This document shows, piece after piece, positions 5,395 through 5,395 of a stretch of 5,395 nt of DNA. The first letter of the stretch is position 1; each line of letters opens with the position of its first letter. The notes below the pieces were generated by a model. The model was not told where the DNA came from and ran no database searches. It was given only the letters and a program-made list of their open reading frames with translations. Source of the stretch: Desulfobacteraceae bacterium (GTDB taxonomy: Bacteria > Desulfobacterota > Desulfobacteria > Desulfobacterales > Desulfosalsimonadaceae); assembly GCA_007136525.1 (NCBI GenBank), contig SLGU01000273.1:1-5395 (forward strand), in the 5' to 3' direction. The position numbers and the translations under genes were made by a program.

Positions 5395-5395
5395 A

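Overview
The window looks like a piece of chromosome from a Gram-negative bacterium. It encodes an RND efflux pump with its periplasmic adaptor, a secreted (periplasmic) protein, and a tRNA-Phe with an encoded CCA end. Moderately GC-rich coding DNA, the small stand-alone cyclic-nucleotide-binding protein and the tRNA sequence suggest a Desulfobacterota (deltaproteobacterial) relative. That placement is an impression, not a computed result.

Layout. (1) Positions 1-3396, minus strand: a two-gene efflux operon, adaptor first (GTG start at 3396) and then the inner-membrane pump (TTG start at 2227). The pump begins two bases after the adaptor stop and runs off the left edge after about 742 codons. 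A well-formed promoter (3438-3466) precedes it, and a 6+8+6 inverted repeat covers its -35 box, which suggests an operator. (2) Positions 3397-3816: an AT-richer divergent intergenic region with the efflux promoter, a rightward promoter (3512-3540), and a leader of about 270 nt carrying two possible very small ORFs. (3) Positions 3817-4428, plus strand: an unrecognised secreted acidic protein ending in an Asp/Tyr tail. (4) Positions 4469-4500: a 14-bp hairpin between convergent genes. (5) Positions 4494-5036, minus strand: a 180-residue protein with a cyclic-nucleotide-binding fold but no DNA-binding domain, with a strong promoter at 5103-5131. (6) Positions 5143-5275: noncoding DNA with several nested and competing inverted repeats, including a terminator-like hairpin behind the tRNA. 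(7) Positions 5300-5375, minus strand: tRNA-Phe (GAA).

How the parts work together. The adaptor and pump would form two of the three parts of a drug or solute exporter; no outer-membrane channel gene is visible. The secreted acidic protein and the cNMP-binding protein are convergent, have their own promoters, and need not be related in function. No mobile element, CRISPR array or recognisable phage gene is seen. The least explained parts are the acidic secreted protein with its long leader, the putative operator of the efflux operon, and the structured DNA beside the tRNA.
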